A DNA stretch of 6,453 bases from Phycisphaerales bacterium. GTDB lineage: Bacteria; Planctomycetota; Phycisphaerae; SM23-33. The stretch is taken from NCBI GenBank assembly GCA_003153915.1, contig PMBX01000236.1, positions 1 to 6,453 of the forward strand, read 5' to 3'. Position numbers and translations under genes: made by a program. Shown here one piece after another: positions 3,538 to 6,453 of the stretch (its first letter is position 1; each line of letters opens with the position of its first letter). A model generated the notes under the pieces. That model made no database searches and was not told the origin of the DNA. It saw nothing but the letters and a program-made list of their open reading frames with translations.

Positions 3538-6453
3538 CTATAGGGCGTTCAAGGCGCTGAGCATCTGTTCGTTCCTGAATCCGCCCAGGTCGATCGCGCA
3601 AGCCCGGCACGAGGCGGCACAGGCGCCGCAGCCCTTGCACAACGCCTCGTTCACCACCGCCACGCGCAAGACCGGGTCCAACTCGATGGCCTGATACGCG
3701 CATACGGCCGCGCATTCGCCGCACCCGCTGCATCGCTCCGCCCGGACGCAGGCGACCTTCCCTTCGGCCTCGATGGCCGTCTTGCACAGGACGGTGGCTG
3801 CTCGTCCGGCGGCCGCCCGGGCCTGCGCGATCGTCTCGCTGATATCCTTGGGATAGTGGCTCAACCCGCAGACGAACACTCCGTCAGTGGCGAAGTCCAC
3901 CGGGCGGAGCTTGACGTGGGCCTCAAGGAAGTAGCCGTCGGCCTCCAGCGGCACCTTAAGCAATTGCGAGAGCGTCTTGTTGTCGGGGTTGGCGACGATG
4001 CCAGAGCTTAAGACCAGCAGGTTGGGCCTGATGACCAGCGATGCGCCGAGGAGATCGTCGCCTGCGCGGACCGTCAGGCCGCCGCCGTCGCGATGAACGA
4101 TCGGCGGGGTGTCGGTGTCGAACCGGACGAAGACCACGCCCATCTCACGGGCCTGGCGGTAGCGGCGCTCCTTCAGCCCGTACGTGCGGATGTCACGGTA
4201 CAGAACGTACAAGTTGGTGCCGGGGCTAAGCTCCTTGAGCCGGATGGCGTTCTTAATAGCGTTGGAGCAGCAGACTCGGCTGCAATAGTCGTGCTTCGGG
4301 TCGCGTGAGCCGACACACTGGATCATCACGACCGTCTTCAGCTTGGCCAGCGCTGACGTATCCTCCGCGTGGAGCATCTCCTCGAACTGCCGCTGGGTGA
4401 CGACACGGTCATCCTGGTTGAAGAGGTACTCCGTCGGCTCGTATTCGCTGCCGCCCGCGGCGACAATGACAGCGCCGTATTCTATCTCGACGGCCGGGCC
4501 CTGTGGCCCAGCCGCGCCCAGCTGTGGCGCACGCCCGATGGCGGACGCGCCACCTGCCTCCAGGATGGTCTTGAAGTTGCCGACGTAGCCCGTGATGGAG
4601 CGAATTCTCGCGTTGCGGTAGACCGTGATCCCCGGGTGGCCTTCGACCTTCTTGACGAGTTCGGCCAGCATTCCGGCGGTCTCCTGGCCGTCCAGCGTGC
4701 TCTTGACGTGCAAGAGGTTCCCGCCCAGCCGGTCGGTCTTCTCGATCAGGTGCGTCCGGACGCCCTGGCTGGCCAGGTCCAGGGCCGCTGTCATGCCGGC
4801 CAGCCCGCCGCCGATCACCATGGCGCCCTTCATGACGCCCAGGGTCTTGCGGTACAGAGGCTCGGCCAGGATCACCTTCGTCACGGCGGAGCGGACAAGG
4901 TCCTTGGCCTTGGCGGTGGCCTTGACAGGCTCCTTCTGGTGGACCCAAGAGCAATGCTCGCGAATGTTGGCGAACTCGAACATGAAGGGGTTGAGGCCGG
5001 CATGCCGGAGGGTCTTCTGGAACAAGGGCTCGTGAGTCCGCGGGGTGCAGGCGGCGACGACGACGCGGTTGAGGCGATGTTTCTCGATGGCGGCAAGGAT
5101 CGTCTTCTGCGAGTCCTGCGCACAGGAGAACAGCATTTCCTGGGCGTGCCGCACGCGGGGTAGGCGCGAGGCGTACTCGACGACGGCCGGCACGTCCACC
5201 GTGGCCGCAATGTTGATGCCGCACCGACAGACGAACACGCCCACTCGCGGCGGCTCCCCACGAAGATCCTTTTCCTGTGGGAACTCGACGGCGATCTCCC
5301 TGGCCGGGTACTCACCCAGCACAGCCGCGGCGGCCGAGGCGGCGCCGCTGGCCTCCATGACCGACTCGGGGATGTCTTTGGGGCCGCACACGCTCCCGCA
5401 CACGAACACGCCCCGGCGGCTCGTGTTGACCGGTGCCGTTGGGGCAACGGCCACAAAGCCGGAAAGGTCGAGCCCCACGCCCAGCCTCCGGGCCACTTCC
5501 TTGGACGACCCGGAGGGCTCCAGGCCGACCGACAGCACCAGCAGGTCAAAGGCCTCGTTCCTGACGCCGCCATCGCGGGTAATGTAATGAATGTTCAGGT
5601 CGTTGGTCCGCGGGTCGCTCTCGACGGATGCGATGCGCCCGCAGATCAGCCGCGTTCCGTGCTCCTGCCGGGCGCGGTCCACGAACCGGTCGAACCCCTT
5701 GCCATAGGCCCGGATGTCCATATAGAAGATCGTCGTCTCCAGGCCCGGCAGGTGCTCCCTGGCGATGATGGCGTCCTTCGACGCCTGCATGCAGCAGACG
5801 GCCGAGCAATGGTCGTTGCCCGCCGAGACATCGCGCGAGCCGACACACTGGAGGATGGCGATCTTCTTGGGCTCAACCTGGTCCGAGGGGCGAACCACGT
5901 GCCCGCCCGTCGGGCCCGAGGCGCTGAGGATTCGCTCGAACTCGATGCTGGTCATCACATTGGGGAAGATTCCATAACCGTACTCGCCCTTGAGCCTCGC
6001 GTCGAACTCGCCGGTGCCGCAGGCGAGGATGACCGAGCCGACCTCCAATTCGATGGTCTGGGCTTTCTGCTGGAAATCGATCGCCCCGGCCGGGCAGACC
6101 TTCTGGCACACGCCGCATCGGCCCTTCTGGTGGAAGAGGCAATGGGCGGCGTCCATCACCGCCAGGGCGGGCACGGCCTGAGGGAAGGGAATGCGGATCG
6201 CCTTGGTCGTGCTCAGGCCCTTGTTGTACGGGTCGGGCACTTTGGTGGGGCACTTGGCCATGCATACGCCGCAGCCGGTGCACTTGGTCTCGTCGACGTA
6301 CCGCGGCCGCTGGAGGACCGTGGCCTTCAGGCGGGGCGGCTCGCCGTCGAGCTTCAGGATCTCGGCCATGGCGAGGATGTGGATGTTGGGATGGCCGCCC
6401 GCCTCCACAAGCTTGGGCGACAGGATGCACATCGCGCAGTCGTTGGTGGGGAA
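3538..6453 (-). CDS. hdrA: Tandem (double-module) HdrA-type electron-bifurcating flavoprotein, 5'-partial
   Basis: HdrA is the FAD and [4Fe-4S] core of cytoplasmic heterodisulfide-reductase-type complexes, where flavin-based bifurcation occurs. The reading frame is still open at the window edge; 971 residues are visible and an ordinary HdrA is about 650. Module 1 (residues 1 to about 395) enters within the conserved DCAMCILSPK segment. It carries an inserted two-cluster ferredoxin domain (C58, C61, C64, C68 and C105, C113, C116, C120), then CVGSRD (203-208), the CC pair 220-221 and DIRAYGKG (246-253). Module 2 restarts with the typical HdrA N-terminal domain, VGVFVCRCGINIA (404-416), with C444, C469 and C501. 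Next come the FAD motif GGGLAG (548-553), a second CVGSRD (713-718) and a C-terminal two-cluster ferredoxin (C908, C911, C914, C918; C939, C942, C945, C949). Module 2 lacks the ferredoxin insert and module 1 lacks the C-terminal ferredoxin. It ends in TAG, 21 bases before flxD. The HdrA family is certain; the bifurcating role is inferred. Confidence 0.95.
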   Translation of the reverse strand, partial: FPTNDCAMCILSPKLVEAGGHPNIHILAMAEILKLDGEPPRLKATVLQRPRYVDETKCTGCGVCMAKCPTKVPDPYNKGLSTTKAIRIPFPQAVPALAVMDAAHCLFHQKGRCGVCQKVCPAGAIDFQQKAQTIELEVGSVILACGTGEFDARLKGEYGYGIFPNVMTSIEFERILSASGPTGGHVVRPSDQVEPKKIAILQCVGSRDVSAGNDHCSAVCCMQASKDAIIAREHLPGLETTIFYMDIRAYGKGFDRFVDRARQEHGTRLICGRIASVESDPRTNDLNIHYITRDGGVRNEAFDLLVLSVGLEPSGSSKEVARRLGVGLDLSGFVAVAPTAPVNTSRRGVFVCGSVCGPKDIPESVMEASGAASAAAAVLGEYPAREIAVEFPQEKDLRGEPPRVGVFVCRCGINIAATVDVPAVVEYASRLPRVRHAQEMLFSCAQDSQKTILAAIEKHRLNRVVVAACTPRTHEPLFQKTLRHAGLNPFMFEFANIREHCSWVHQKEPVKATAKAKDLVRSAVTKVILAEPLYRKTLGVMKGAMVIGGGLAGMTAALDLASQGVRTHLIEKTDRLGGNLLHVKSTLDGQETAGMLAELVKKVEGHPGITVYRNARIRSITGYVGNFKTILEAGGASAIGRAPQLGAAGPQGPAVEIEYGAVIVAAGGSEYEPTEYLFNQDDRVVTQRQFEEMLHAEDTSALAKLKTVVMIQCVGSRDPKHDYCSRVCCSNAIKNAIRLKELSPGTNLYVLYRDIRTYGLKERRYRQAREMGVVFVRFDTDTPPIVHRDGGGLTVRAGDDLLGASLVIRPNLLVLSSGIVANPDNKTLSQLLKVPLEADGYFLEAHVKLRPVDFATDGVFVCGLSHYPKDISETIAQARAAAGRAATVLCKTAIEAEGKVACVRAERCSGCGECAAVCAYQAIELDPVLRVAVVNEALCKGCGACAASCRACAIDLGGFRNEQMLSALNAL

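Noticed and set aside
4369..5163. A 264-codon plus-strand open frame opposite hdrA
   Set aside because: It lies wholly within the second HdrA module, which has clear motifs; the plus-strand translation has no family features.
1..6453. tRNA or rRNA genes, CRISPR arrays, insertion sequences, riboswitches
   Set aside because: The window is almost wholly coding with gaps of at most 37 bases, and I saw no repeats, terminal inverted repeats or structured RNA signatures.

Overview
The window is a tightly packed, GC-rich (by eye above 60%) stretch of an anaerobic bacterial genome. All six recognisable genes lie on the minus strand and are read from high to low coordinates. No gap between genes exceeds 37 bases and no convincing terminator or internal promoter is visible, so it looks like one operon cut at both ends. 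There are no RNA genes, mobile elements, repeats or CRISPR arrays that I can support.

In transcription order: (1) a very large HdrA-type flavoprotein (3538-6453, 5' end outside the window) made of two HdrA modules in tandem; (2) an MvhD/FlxD-type iron-sulfur protein (3046-3516) that probably starts with TTG; (3) an FrhB/FlxC-like protein with two ferredoxin-type clusters (2104-3039); (4) a sulfhydrogenase-beta/FlxB-like protein with two ferredoxin-type clusters (1086-2093); (5) a FAD/NAD(P)H oxidoreductase with a C-terminal [2Fe-2S] motif, FlxA-like (226-1089), overlapping the previous gene by four bases; (6) the first 62 codons of an NADP-type glutamate dehydrogenase, gdhA (1-188).

Genes 1-5 match the known FlxABCD-HdrA family of soluble complexes, in which pyridine nucleotide electrons enter at FlxA, pass through the FlxB/FlxC clusters and FlxD, and reach HdrA, where a flavin can bifurcate them between low-potential ferredoxin and a higher-potential acceptor (usually through HdrB/HdrC). 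The order here is hdrA-flxD-flxC-flxB-flxA, and neither hdrB nor hdrC is in the window; they may lie upstream of hdrA or be absent. The nearby gdhA suggests, as inference only, a link between the complex and NADP(H)-dependent ammonia assimilation or glutamate oxidation.

The most notable feature is the double HdrA. Its two halves carry complementary ferredoxin domains: the first has the inserted ferredoxin domain but no C-terminal one, and the second has the C-terminal ferredoxin but no insert. It may act as a covalently joined, asymmetric version of the HdrA homodimer. The gene content suits a strict anaerobe such as a sulfate reducer, syntroph or anaerobic planctomycete, but the sequence alone does not let me name the lineage.
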